Below, in pieces: positions 36,403-45,178 of a stretch of 64,000 nt of DNA (positions are counted from its first letter, which is position 1; each line of letters opens with the position of its first letter). Location: positions 372,001-436,000 of the forward strand of contig NZ_JANCOJ010000001.1 in the NCBI RefSeq assembly GCF_024295625.1, in the 5' to 3' direction. The translations under genes were made by a program, and so were the position numbers. This DNA is from Streptococcus sp. CF8_St5-11. Lineage in GTDB: Bacteria > Bacillota > Bacilli > Lactobacillales > Streptococcaceae. The notes beneath the pieces were generated by a model. The model worked only from the letters and a program-made list of their open reading frames with translations, was not told where the DNA came from and did no database searches.

Positions 36403-36430
36403 AAAAAAAGCCGAGGCTATTGCCCCAGCT
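36403..36430 (-). terminator. Terminator of the BI-1 gene
   Basis: GCTGGGGC/GCCTCGGC stem of eight pairs (two G-U) and a run of seven T on the minus strand. Confidence 0.65.
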
Positions 36431-36444
36431 CAATCTCTCTTTGA

Positions 36445-37131
36445 TTAGTCGTTTCTTCCGAAGATACGAAGAAGGCTGATAAAGAGGTTGATAAAGTCAA
36501 GATACAGTTCCAAAGCCATGGCCACTGCCCAGCCTGTCGCAGGTTGACCATTGGTTTGATCATAGACATAGCGGATTTTTTGGTTATCCCAAGCTGTCAA
36601 TCCTGCAAAGAGGAAGACAGAGATAATACTCAAGATATAATCCATGCCAGAACTTCTCAAGAACATGTTCACAACAGAAGCGATGATCACACCGATCAAG
36701 ACTCCCATCAAGGCACGTCCCATTCCAGAAAGGTCTTTTTTCACGACGCGTCCGATAGCACCCATGACAATAAACATCAAGGCACTGACCAAGAAAGCCT
36801 TATAAACCGTCGCTTGCATGTAGCGAGCAATGATAAAGCTCAAGGTAAAGCCATTCAAAGCTGAGTAGATCAAGAAGATCGGAAGAGCAGACGGGCTATT
36901 TTTAACAGCCTTCCCACTGGCAACAAAGACCAAGATCAATTCTACAACAACTGCTGCATAGTAAACCATTGGTGCTGTTGTCAAGATTTGAACGAAGAAA
37001 TCTTGAAAGACTGTCATCATAAGACCAGAGACAAGGGCTGAAATCCCAACACCGATCCCAACTAATGAGTAGATTTTGTTATAAAAAGCATTCAATCCAC
37101 TTTGTTCTTGGATTACTGAATCATTATACAT
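36445..37131 (-). CDS. Bax inhibitor-1 (BI-1/YccA) family membrane protein
   Basis: A 228-residue protein with about seven membrane helices, the family number. It shows [11 protein letters not shown], the aspartate pair region ([34 protein letters not shown]) that forms the pH-sensing calcium-leak gate in B. subtilis YetJ. Probably a calcium channel-like protein of the cytoplasmic membrane. Monocistronic by its terminator. Confidence 0.93.
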   Translation of the reverse strand: MYNDSVIQEQSGLNAFYNKIYSLVGIGVGISALVSGLMMTVFQDFFVQILTTAPMVYYAAVVVELILVFVASGKAVKNSPSALPIFLIYSALNGFTLSFIIARYMQATVYKAFLVSALMFIVMGAIGRVVKKDLSGMGRALMGVLIGVIIASVVNMFLRSSGMDYILSIISVFLFAGLTAWDNQKIRYVYDQTNGQPATGWAVAMALELYLDFINLFISLLRIFGRND

Positions 37132-37159
37132 ATAAACAAGTTCCTTTCAAATTTGTTTA

Positions 37160-37651
37160 CTACGATTTTAACATTTTTCGATGAAAAAATCTCCTTTTGG
37201 CCATCTTTTTACGCCAAGGTTCTGAAGCTTCCTTAACAGCCCAGTATTTATCCACCATGGTCACCACGAAGGATTCTTTGTAGCGAGGCGGAGCAAGGGT
37301 AGCCCCCCACATGTGTTTAATGATGATATCTTCTTCCTTAGCATTGAGATCTGTAATCTTTCGCGCATTTCTCACGGCAATGCGTGGATGGATCCAGGCG
37401 TGACTCTTGGTAAACTTGGTCTCACGCCAATCATAGTAAAAGAGGTCATGCAAGAGGCCACCCCGAGCCGTACTTTTAGCATCCCAGCCAAATTTTTTTG
37501 CCAATTTATAACTAGTATAGCTAACATGAATGGAATGCTCCAAACGATTGGAATGAATATGATGAGGAATGTCGGCTAATTTTTGAACCTTAGGGTGCTG
37601 AATCAACTGTCCCACATAGGTCATGTATTCTTTGTCACGATGATATTGCAT
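37160..37651 (-). CDS. HD-domain phosphohydrolase-like protein
   Basis: A 163-residue HD-domain protein. Metal ligands are visible as RLEHSIHVSY (near 36) and GGLLHDLFYYDW (near 64). The C-terminus is basic (RKKMAKRRFFHRKMLKS). Substrate unknown; likely a nucleotide. Lies 28 bases upstream of the BI-1 gene and may share its transcript. Confidence 0.88.
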   Translation of the reverse strand: MQYHRDKEYMTYVGQLIQHPKVQKLADIPHHIHSNRLEHSIHVSYTSYKLAKKFGWDAKSTARGGLLHDLFYYDWRETKFTKSHAWIHPRIAVRNARKITDLNAKEEDIIIKHMWGATLAPPRYKESFVVTMVDKYWAVKEASEPWRKKMAKRRFFHRKMLKS

Positions 37652-37733
37652 CAGATCACCACCTTTCCTTGATAGGCTCTCCCAATAAGATTTCCACCAA
37701 TTTCTTTTTTCAACTTAAGTATACTGCTTTTTC

Positions 37734-38480
37734 TCAAAAATTCCTTAAATGAAACATCAAAATTCCAGCAGCTACTGCAACATTCAAACTCTCAGCCCGA
37801 CCTGGCATGGTAATATGAACAAGCTGGTCGGCTCGTGTAGCCATTTCTGGACTGATGCCCTTGCCTTCATTACCCATTACCAAAATCAATTGATCAATCT
37901 GAGGGAGCTGACGGTAATCGATGGAAGCTTCTGATAGCGTCGTTGCGAGGACCGCTAGATTGGATTGACTAGCTCGTTCAAACAGTTCTTCTCGGTCCAT
38001 TTTCCAGATAGGAAGATGGAAATGACTGCCCTGCATGGATCGAAGAGTCTTGAGACTGTATAGATCTGCGGATGCTTTCGAAAGCATAACACCATCAAAG
38101 CCGGCTGCATCTGCTGTTCGAATCATGGTTCCCACATTACCTGGATCTTGGACATCCTCCAAATAGAGGTAACGACCTTGTAACTGATCTGGAAGTTCTG
38201 GCTGCTCTAGAAGAATCTCTGCGACAATTCCTTGAGGGGTCTTCGAATCAGCCAAGAGACTCAAGATCTCCGAAGTCACGACAGTGACGTTTTGGATATT
38301 CTCTACCCGGTCTAAATAAGCTTCTAAAACAAAGATCTGACGAATCTCCGCCTGATTTTCTACTGCCTCTTCAAAGAGATGCCAACCTTCAATGAGATAG
38401 GAATCTGTCCGATATTTTTTTTGATGTAATTTTTTAGCATTTTTGATTACATTATTGGATTTAGACGTTATAATATTCAT
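37734..38480 (-). CDS. TrmH-family RNA 2'-O-methyltransferase
   Basis: A 248-residue SPOUT methyltransferase with an N-terminal L30e-like RNA-binding part (residues 1-85) and a C-terminal knot: NVGTMIRTADAAGFDGV, MGNEGKGISPEM, MPGRAESLNVAVAAGILMF. It probably modifies rRNA; the exact site is not known. ATG 38480 chosen because the protein then begins MNIITSKSNNVIKNAKKL as in relatives. Divergent from acyP. Confidence 0.9.
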   Translation of the reverse strand: MNIITSKSNNVIKNAKKLHQKKYRTDSYLIEGWHLFEEAVENQAEIRQIFVLEAYLDRVENIQNVTVVTSEILSLLADSKTPQGIVAEILLEQPELPDQLQGRYLYLEDVQDPGNVGTMIRTADAAGFDGVMLSKASADLYSLKTLRSMQGSHFHLPIWKMDREELFERASQSNLAVLATTLSEASIDYRQLPQIDQLILVMGNEGKGISPEMATRADQLVHITMPGRAESLNVAVAAGILMFHLRNF

Positions 38481-38553
38481 AGACCTATTATAGCACAAAG
38501 AAAAAGAAGAAATCATGCCTCAGATAGATTTCTTCGAGTCAAGGAGGATGCAC

Positions 38554-38832
38554 ATGCAAAAGGTAAAAATGATTGCCCAAGGACGGGTTCAAGGAGTTGG
38601 TTTTCGCTGGGGAGTCTACAGTCTTGCCTTGGAGATTGGTGGGATCACTGGCCGTGTCTGGAATAATGACGATGGGACGGTTGGTATTCTAGCTCAGGCA
38701 GAGTCTAGCAGTCAAATGGCCAAATTCATCCAAGAAATACGCAAAGGTCCTACGCCGTTTGCGCATGTGACTTATTTGGATGTTACGTTAGCAAACTTTG
38801 AAAACTATAAGGACTTCAAAATTGCAAATTAA
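38554..38832 (+). CDS. acyP: Acylphosphatase
   Basis: A 92-residue acylphosphatase with the active-site loop GRVQGVGFRWGVYSLA, whose arginine binds phosphate, and the catalytic asparagine in TGRVWNNDDGTV. Hydrolyses acyl phosphates such as carbamoyl phosphate. ATG 38554 was chosen for AAGGAGG six bases before it; longer in-frame starts would overlap that site. Confidence 0.94.
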   Translation: MQKVKMIAQGRVQGVGFRWGVYSLALEIGGITGRVWNNDDGTVGILAQAESSSQMAKFIQEIRKGPTPFAHVTYLDVTLANFENYKDFKIAN

Positions 38833-38909
38833 GGCTAGAGAACTATTGTGTATTTTCAAAAAAAACAGTAGAATAGAAAGGTAACATTTTAAAAAAGAAG
38901 GAACGATTT

Positions 38910-39827
38910 GTGAAAAAAAATAAACTTGCATTATTGGCATCGATGGGACTAGCTTCGCTCGTCTTCTTATCAGGATGCGTGAGTGTCGATCGGAAAACTG
39001 GAAATCCAACTGGATTGATTTGGAATCTTCTTGGCCGTCCAATGGGCGAAGCCATCAAATTCTTTGCGAATAACCTTGGCTTGGGCTTTGGGATCGGGAT
39101 TATTATCGTCACCTTAATCGTGCGTTTAATCATCTTGCCACTTGGTTTGTACCAATCATGGAAGGCAACCTACCAATCTGAAAAGATGAACTACTTAAAA
39201 CCCATCCTTGGCCCAATCCAAGAGCGCATGAAAAACGCTAGCACACAAGAAGAAAAGCTATTGGCACAACAAGAATTAATGGCTGCTCAACGTGAAAATG
39301 GGGTTAGCATGTTTGGTGGAGTTGGATGTTTACCACTCTTGATCCAAATGCCATTCTTCTCTGCCCTCTTCTTTGCAGCTCAGCACACCAAAGGGGTGGC
39401 AGAAAGTAGTTTCCTTGGTATTGCTCTTGGGAAACCAAGCTTGCTCTTGACGGCTATCGTAGCGGTTCTCTACTATATCCAAAGTATGCTCTCTCTTCAT
39501 GGGATTGAAGATGAAACCCAAAAGGAAAGTATGCGTAAAGCATCACTGATGAGCCCGATTATGATCGGTGTCTTCTCATTGATCTCTTCAGCCGGAGTGA
39601 CTCTTTACTGGGTAGTCGGTGGGGTGATCCAAATTATCCAACAATTTGTCATCAACTACTTGATTCGTCCAAATCTTCGCAAGCGGGTCGCTGAGGAATA
39701 CAAAAACAATCCTCCAAAAGCGACTAGTCACCGTGTGAAAAAAGACGTTACACCAACTGCAACGACACAAATTCAACACAAACCAAAAAACAACCGCAAT
39801 GCAGGAAAACAACGCAATAAAAAGTAG
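38910..39827 (+). CDS. yidC: Membrane protein insertase YidC (lipoprotein type)
   Basis: Oxa1/YidC insertase of 305 residues starting at GTG 38910. Signal peptide ends in a lipobox (LVFLSGC, cysteine near residue 22). About five membrane segments follow, with the hydrophilic-groove arginine in IIVTLIVRLIILPLG and the conserved GVGCLPLLIQMPFFSALFFA. The basic tail (NNRNAGKQRNKK) is long, as in the streptococcal YidC2 paralogue, which can work at the ribosome. The trmH-acyP-yidC order is common in streptococci. Confidence 0.93.
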   Translation: MKKNKLALLASMGLASLVFLSGCVSVDRKTGNPTGLIWNLLGRPMGEAIKFFANNLGLGFGIGIIIVTLIVRLIILPLGLYQSWKATYQSEKMNYLKPILGPIQERMKNASTQEEKLLAQQELMAAQRENGVSMFGGVGCLPLLIQMPFFSALFFAAQHTKGVAESSFLGIALGKPSLLLTAIVAVLYYIQSMLSLHGIEDETQKESMRKASLMSPIMIGVFSLISSAGVTLYWVVGGVIQIIQQFVINYLIRPNLRKRVAEEYKNNPPKATSHRVKKDVTPTATTQIQHKPKNNRNAGKQRNKK

Positions 39828-39859
39828 TACAAACTTCTAAATTCTAGCGGAATTACTTA

Positions 39860-39893
39860 AGCACCTGAACCCTTTAGTTCAGGTGCTTTTTTA
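39860..39893 (+). terminator. yidC terminator
   Basis: AGCACCTGAA/TTCAGGTGCT, ten perfect pairs, followed by six T. Confidence 0.9.
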
Positions 39894-39944
39894 ATCCCTT
39901 TCAATCAAGGAAGAATTATTCTCTCACAAGGGGATTAAGAGCAC

Positions 39945-39973
39945 AGAAAAACAAGCCCTCTTGGAGTGCTTGC
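39945..39973 (-). terminator. greA terminator
   Basis: CAAGC/GCTTG stem continued by CTC/GAG across one mismatch, with five T after it on the minus strand. Confidence 0.7.
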
Positions 39974-39982
39974 TCTTTATAT

Positions 39983-40465
39983 TTATGCTGTTTTTTCTAC
40001 ATTCAAAATTTTCACTTGGTAGCTTCCAGCTGGTGTCTCAACAGTGACAACGTCACCTGTCTTCTTACCAATCAATGCGTGACCGATTGGGCTTTCGTTC
40101 GAGATCTTCCCTGCAAAGGCATCTGCCCCTGCTGAACCGACGATGCTGTATACTTCTTCATCTGTTTCGCCAACTTCTTGAACGGTAACGGTTTTTCCGA
40201 TCGCTACTTCGTCTACTGCAACAGCGTCACTATCGACGATTTCCGCATAACGGATTTTTGTTTCCAAACTAGAGATTTGACCTTCCACAAAAGCTTGTTC
40301 ATCTTTTGCTGCTTCGTACTCAGAGTTTTCTGAGAGGTCACCGTATGAGCGAGCGATCTTGATCCGTTCTACCACTTCAGGTCGACGGACCAATTTCAAT
40401 TCTTCTAATTCTAGTTCTAATTTTTCTTTTTCTGCTAGGGTCATTGGGTATGTTTTTTCTGCCAT
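39983..40465 (-). CDS. greA: Transcription elongation factor GreA
   Basis: A 160-residue factor that rescues backtracked RNA polymerase. The N-terminal coiled coil (residues 1-75) has the acidic tip [20 protein letters not shown]; the C-terminal FKBP-like domain includes [17 protein letters not shown] 40465 ([17 protein letters not shown]) matches relatives; the longer open frame is upstream noise. 57 bases downstream of mltG and probably co-transcribed. Confidence 0.97.
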   Translation of the reverse strand: MAEKTYPMTLAEKEKLELELEELKLVRRPEVVERIKIARSYGDLSENSEYEAAKDEQAFVEGQISSLETKIRYAEIVDSDAVAVDEVAIGKTVTVQEVGETDEEVYSIVGSAGADAFAGKISNESPIGHALIGKKTGDVVTVETPAGSYQVKILNVEKTA

Positions 40466-40522
40466 TATTCTTCTCTTTCTATTATTTGAATGAAAAAGCT
40501 GTGGACGCGCCACATGCTTTTT

Positions 40523-42016
40523 CTAGTTTGAACTTGCTTGTGTCAATTTACTATTGACGTGTTCTTCTACATTTTTATTGTGTTCTTCGTATGTCTTAGC
40601 GAAGAAGACTTCACCATTTTCGACATTTGCGACAAAATACAAGTAGTCTGTCTTACTTGGGTTCACCGCCGCTTCGATCGCTGATACTCCAGGGTTATCC
40701 ACTGGACCAGGCATCAAACCGGTATTCTTATAAATATTATAAGGTGAATCCAGCTCTGTATCGATCGTTGCATCTTCTTTCAAGGTCGTCTTTTGACCAA
40801 GCTTCCCTTCGGCATAAAGAATTGCAATATTACTTTGCAAAGGCATGTCTTGGTTCAAGCGGTTATAGAAGACACTTGCGATGTCTTTGCGGTCTTGATC
40901 CGTCGCCCCTTCTTTTTCAACCAAGGAAGCAAGGGTCAATACTTCGTTTACATTGATGTTCTTGCTCTCAAGTGTTTCATAATACGGGGTTAAGTTTTGA
41001 TCCATGGCCGCCAGCATCTGATCGATCATTTCTTTCACTGTGGTATCTTTCCCATAGTTATAAGTTGCTGGGAAAAGATAACCTTCCAAACGATAGCGAA
41101 CACCAGAATCCTTACTTGGCAGGTTAGCCAAGAGCTTAGGATATTTGGCCACCATCTTCTCAATAAAGGCATCATCTTGGACAGCCTTCAAGAAATCTTC
41201 TTTCTTAAATGGAGTCTTTCCTGCCTTCTTACTAGAGACATCTGCTGTGATAGCCGTCGCAATCTGATCGATCGTATAGCCTTCTGGAATCGTCACCTTT
41301 CCAAGAACTGGAGCCTGAGGAGTTTTAGTCCCCTCTTCCTGCAGTTTTTGGATGATGGTTTCTAAATCCATGCTCTTTTGAAGGTTGAAATAACCGGATT
41401 TGAAATTGCTATAGTTCTTGAACTTGGTATAGTAGTTAAAGAACTGACCATTTTTCACGAGTCCTTTTTTCTCAAGGATCGCGCCAATCTCACGATTACT
41501 TGAACCTGCTGGAATCTCAACCGTCACGAATTCTGTTGCATTTTTATCCATTGGCTTGACAGCTGAATGGATATAGGTCGCTGCAAAGATACCTGTAGCC
41601 ACGATCACAATCAGCAAAAGGCTGACCACTGTCCGCACAATTCGTTTAGCGATTTTATTTTGTTTCTTTTGTTTTTGTTGGCGCTGGTTACGAGAAGAGC
41701 GAGATAAGCTTTCCTCTACCGGTTCCTGACTTGGTTCTTTTATAAAAGGCTTTGTGGACTCACTCTTTTCTTCTACAATAGGAGTCGCCTTTTCTGGCTC
41801 CACTGGTATTTCTGTGGAAGCCACAACAGCTTCTTCTTTTGGAGGTGGTGTTGCTTCTTCCTCCTCTTTCAGTGAAGAAGGGGTTTCAATGCTTCGATCA
41901 GGTAGATCATACTCTTTTTCGATCTTTAGAAGTTGCTCATTTGCCTCTTCTAAATCTCTGAGGATCTGCTCTTTGAAGCTTAATAACTTCTCACTGTCTT
42001 GTGATTTATCAGTCAA
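40523..42016 (-). CDS. mltG: Endolytic murein transglycosylase MltG
   Basis: Cuts nascent glycan strands during peripheral cell-wall growth. A long Pro/Glu-rich cytoplasmic region (about 120 residues) precedes one membrane helix (VVSLLLIVIVATGIFAATY), a LysM-like domain and the YceG catalytic domain, with the catalytic glutamate in LASLVEKEGATDQDRKDIASV. I chose TTG 42016 as start: GGGAGG lies eight bases upstream, and the protein then begins at the same place as the pneumococcal one. The ATG at 42037 or 42034 would put the ribosome site inside the gene. Confidence 0.92.
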   Translation of the reverse strand: MTDKSQDSEKLLSFKEQILRDLEEANEQLLKIEKEYDLPDRSIETPSSLKEEEEATPPPKEEAVVASTEIPVEPEKATPIVEEKSESTKPFIKEPSQEPVEESLSRSSRNQRQQKQKKQNKIAKRIVRTVVSLLLIVIVATGIFAATYIHSAVKPMDKNATEFVTVEIPAGSSNREIGAILEKKGLVKNGQFFNYYTKFKNYSNFKSGYFNLQKSMDLETIIQKLQEEGTKTPQAPVLGKVTIPEGYTIDQIATAITADVSSKKAGKTPFKKEDFLKAVQDDAFIEKMVAKYPKLLANLPSKDSGVRYRLEGYLFPATYNYGKDTTVKEMIDQMLAAMDQNLTPYYETLESKNINVNEVLTLASLVEKEGATDQDRKDIASVFYNRLNQDMPLQSNIAILYAEGKLGQKTTLKEDATIDTELDSPYNIYKNTGLMPGPVDNPGVSAIEAAVNPSKTDYLYFVANVENGEVFFAKTYEEHNKNVEEHVNSKLTQASSN

Positions 42017-42108
42017 ATAATTGACCTCCCTCATCATAATCCTTAATATTATATCTTAAAAGATTTAGAAAAGCAATACAAATCGCCCTTCTTCTTCAAA
42101 ATACCTAT

Positions 42109-42621
42109 TTAATCAAGGTTTTCATTTTCCCAGACCAGATTGTACCAAACTTCACCTGCATATTGGGATTTCGAAAGACCTTCATTGGTGAACCCTTGCT
42201 TCTCGTAATAAGGAATCAAATAATCATGACAGGTCAGATTGATCCCTTGACGATGATCTTTCACCGCAATCTCTTTGAGCGCATCAAGCAAGAGGGTTCC
42301 AACCCCTAGTCCTTGGGCTTCTTTGGCAATGGATAGACTCGTGATGGAAATAAAACCCTGTTCTAGATGGCTTAGATCTTCAACCTTTGAAAAAGAGGAA
42401 TCGATCAAATAGCGCTCCGGTCTAACAGGTCCTTCTAAGTACCCTAAAATCTGACCTTCGCACTCTGCTACAAGAAAAGTCGCTTGAATCTTTTCAATGT
42501 GATCTTTTAAAATCTCACGCGCAATCGCTTCTTCTTCTGAGAAATTCTCAAGCTCAATGCGCTCGATGGCATCCAAATCCTGCAGCTCTGCCTGTCTAAT
42601 GTGAATCTTTTCTTTCATCAT
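42109..42621 (-). CDS. GNAT family acetyltransferase
   Basis: A 170-residue GCN5-type acetyltransferase. The acetyl-CoA loop is AKEAQGLGVGTLLLDAL (about residues 99-115), followed by the usual YYEKQGFTNEGLS. Its pattern is arylalkylamine-acetyltransferase-like; substrate unknown. Nine bases after the second GNAT gene, so the pair is transcribed together with murC. Confidence 0.88.
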   Translation of the reverse strand: MMKEKIHIRQAELQDLDAIERIELENFSEEEAIAREILKDHIEKIQATFLVAECEGQILGYLEGPVRPERYLIDSSFSKVEDLSHLEQGFISITSLSIAKEAQGLGVGTLLLDALKEIAVKDHRQGINLTCHDYLIPYYEKQGFTNEGLSKSQYAGEVWYNLVWENENLD

Positions 42622-42630
42622 TTACTCCTT

Positions 42631-43047
42631 CTATCGTTCCCAAACCATATGGACACCTCGATCAGACTCAGCTTCATCTCGAAATCCTTGCTGGGAAAAA
42701 TAAGATAGTAAGTCTTCTGGGCAATCGATCCAAATGGCTTCCTTTTCCTTTTGAACAGCTAGATCCTTTAAAGCAGCGATTAAAATAGAACCATAGCCTT
42801 GACCTTGAAAGGCTGGTCTCACTGCTAGTCGCAATACAATTAGGTCTCTTTTTAAAGGCTGGTCTTCTGTCGCCAACAAGTAAGCCACAGCATCCCCCGC
42901 CTGCTCTGCAAGCAAAGAAATGGCTTCCTTCGAACCTAGCGCTTCCTCAAGAGTGGCCCTGTGCTCCTTTCCTTCATTGCCATGAAGTTCTTCTTCTAGT
43001 AACAGCAGCTGTTCTTGATCAGCTGGGGTGATTGATCGAATCATCAT
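42631..43047 (-). CDS. GNAT family acetyltransferase
   Basis: A 138-residue GNAT protein with the CoA-binding VRPAFQGQGYGSILIAALKDL and the late YFSQQGFRDEAESDRG. Shares low similarity and position with its neighbour and may be an old duplicate. Substrate unknown. Between murC and the other GNAT gene on the same strand. Confidence 0.87.
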   Translation of the reverse strand: MMIRSITPADQEQLLLLEEELHGNEGKEHRATLEEALGSKEAISLLAEQAGDAVAYLLATEDQPLKRDLIVLRLAVRPAFQGQGYGSILIAALKDLAVQKEKEAIWIDCPEDLLSYFSQQGFRDEAESDRGVHMVWER

Positions 43048-43087
43048 CCTGCTTTCCTCATCTCATACTCCTTCAGTGGACAGATAA

Positions 43088-43122
43088 ATTTGAGTCTGGA
43101 ACCAAAAGATTCCAGACTCAAT
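43088..43122 (-). terminator. murC terminator
   Basis: GAGTCTGGAA/TTCCAGACTC, ten perfect pairs with an eight-base loop; the following T run is short (AAATTT), so read-through into the GNAT genes is likely. Confidence 0.6.
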
Positions 43123-43128
43123 CATCTC

Positions 43129-44463
43129 TTATTGTACACTATGTGTCAAACTAGATAATAAACGCTCAAATGAGTATTCATAGGTTTGAATATCTCCTGC
43201 TCCCATAAAGACATAGACTGCATTATCATGGTCAAGAAGAGGAGAAACATTCTCAGCTGTAATAATCGCTGAGCGTTTGACAATTTTTGCTTCCAAATCT
43301 TCAACTTTCACATCGCCGTGATCGACTTCACGCGCAGAGCCATAGATCTGTGCCAAGTAAACAGCATCTGCTTGATTCAAGGCTTCTGCAAATTCATCTA
43401 ACAAGGCAATGGTCCGTGTAAAGGTATGTGGTTGGAAAATGGCCACAATCTCTTTACTTGGGTATTTTTGACGGGCCGCATCCAAGGTTGCAATAATTTC
43501 CGTTGGATGGTGCGCAAAGTCATCGATGATCACTGTTCCATTGACTACTTTTTCAGTAAAGCGACGTTTCACTCCAGCAAAGGTCTTCAAATGCTCGCGG
43601 ACTAAATCTAAATCAAATCCTGCAATGTAAAGCAAACCAATGACTGCTGTAGCATTCATGATGTTGTGACGACCAAATGTTGGGATATGGAATTGCCCCA
43701 AATCTTCTCCACGGAAATGAACGTTGAAGGTTGAACCTGTCGTTGAGCGAAGCAAGTTGCTTGCCACAAAATCGTTCGTCTCCTTATCAAAACCATAGTA
43801 ATAAATTGGTGCTGATGAGGTAATCCGACGCAATTCTTTGTCTTCTCCGTAGATGAAGAGGCCCTTACTGATTTGTTTGGCATAATCGTTAAAAGCATTA
43901 AAGACATCTTCCAAGCTCGTGAAATAGTCTGGATGGTCGAAGTCAATATTGGTGATGATGCTGTATTCAGGATGGTAAGGCATAAAGTGGCGTTCATACT
44001 CATCTGATTCAAAGACAAAGTATTTGGCTGCTGCAGAGCCACGACCTGTCCCGTCACCAATCAAATAACTGGTGTCAGTGATATTTGATAAGACGTGAGA
44101 AAGCATCCCTGTTGTCGAGGTTTTTCCGTGTGCTCCGGCAACCCCCATGCTGACGAAGTCACGCATAAATTCACCAAGGAATTCATGGTAGCGTTTATAA
44201 GTTAGGCCATGCTCATCTGCATAAGCAATTTCCACATTGTTATCTGGACGGAAAGCATTCCCGGCAATGAGGATCTTGTCGCCTTCCAAATTTTTCACAT
44301 CAAATGGATAAATTTGAATTCCTACTTGTTCCAAGCCACGTTGCGTAAAGTAATACTTCTCAACATCTGACCCTTGAACCGTATGTCCCATTTGGTGAAG
44401 CATGAGGGCTAAAGCACTCATCCCTGCTCCTTTAATTCCAATAAAATGGTATGTATTAGACAT
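43129..44463 (-). CDS. murC: UDP-N-acetylmuramate--L-alanine ligase MurC
   Basis: Adds the first amino acid to UDP-MurNAc. 444 residues with the N-terminal UDP-binding [17 protein letters not shown] loop [10 protein letters not shown] (near 110), and [21 protein letters not shown] and [10 protein letters not shown] in order. Lies 9 bases after the charged protein gene at 44473; the two are cotranscribed. Confidence 0.96.
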   Translation of the reverse strand: MSNTYHFIGIKGAGMSALALMLHQMGHTVQGSDVEKYYFTQRGLEQVGIQIYPFDVKNLEGDKILIAGNAFRPDNNVEIAYADEHGLTYKRYHEFLGEFMRDFVSMGVAGAHGKTSTTGMLSHVLSNITDTSYLIGDGTGRGSAAAKYFVFESDEYERHFMPYHPEYSIITNIDFDHPDYFTSLEDVFNAFNDYAKQISKGLFIYGEDKELRRITSSAPIYYYGFDKETNDFVASNLLRSTTGSTFNVHFRGEDLGQFHIPTFGRHNIMNATAVIGLLYIAGFDLDLVREHLKTFAGVKRRFTEKVVNGTVIIDDFAHHPTEIIATLDAARQKYPSKEIVAIFQPHTFTRTIALLDEFAEALNQADAVYLAQIYGSAREVDHGDVKVEDLEAKIVKRSAIITAENVSPLLDHDNAVYVFMGAGDIQTYEYSFERLLSSLTHSVQ

Positions 44464-44472
44464 GTTTTCTCC

Positions 44473-45123
44473 TTATTCTTGATCTAGATGGGTTAAATCC
44501 AATTCTTGTTTGATTGGCTGTGGTTTCAACTTGTGCTGATCTTTATTGTATATTTGGCTAGTCTTTAAGAAATCATAATTGTTTTTCTTTTCAGTCGGTT
44601 CTGCCACTTCTGGTTCTCCTGCAGATTCGAACTCTGCAAGGATCAACTGATCTTGTCGTAATCGTTTGCTATATTTCAATAATTCACCCGGATTTTCCTT
44701 TTGGAAGGGAGCCGTTGGCTGACCAGGTTTTCGTTCAGAAATAAACGGTTTTTTCCGTTTACTTGTAGTAGCTGCTGGATCCGTTGTCAGATAGGGAGCT
44801 GTGCGTTTCTTTTTCAGATCTTCACGAGCGCGCTCTCTCGCTTCCTCTGCATAACGATTGGCTGGGCTTTTTTTATCAATCGGCTCTTTAAAATCAGGTT
44901 TTCTTACTGGCCGTCTTTTCGGTAGGGGCTCTTCTAATGGTTGGTGGTAAGGATGCTTAGGTTTGGTATTTTCAGCAATCGGTTGCCATTCCAAATAATT
45001 TTTATCCACATAGTCGCCTGTAATGTTACTAATCAAGTCTGTTTCATCATACAGGTTCATGTGGGGCATCTCTGTTAACATCAACTCATTATCCCCTACT
45101 TGAGGAAAATATTTTTCTGTCAT
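44473..45123 (-). CDS. Pro/Lys-rich low-complexity protein between SNF2 gene and murC
   Basis: A 216-residue protein of unknown function, rich in Lys, Pro, Glu and Arg and lacking clear secondary-structure signals, so probably largely disordered. No signal peptide or membrane helix. Distinct motifs: a conserved-looking start (MTEKYFPQVGDNELMLTEMP), a basic centre (RKPDFKEPIDKKSP; KKKRTAPY) and NYDFLKTSQIY near the end. A gene at this place is present in pneumococcus as I recall, which supports it being real. ATG 45123 is preceded by GGAAGAAAGC. Confidence 0.75.
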   Translation of the reverse strand: MTEKYFPQVGDNELMLTEMPHMNLYDETDLISNITGDYVDKNYLEWQPIAENTKPKHPYHQPLEEPLPKRRPVRKPDFKEPIDKKSPANRYAEEARERAREDLKKKRTAPYLTTDPAATTSKRKKPFISERKPGQPTAPFQKENPGELLKYSKRLRQDQLILAEFESAGEPEVAEPTEKKNNYDFLKTSQIYNKDQHKLKPQPIKQELDLTHLDQE

Positions 45124-45178
45124 GCTTTCTTCCTTTCGACACTCCATTAATTATAAACTATTCACAGAATTTTTCAAG

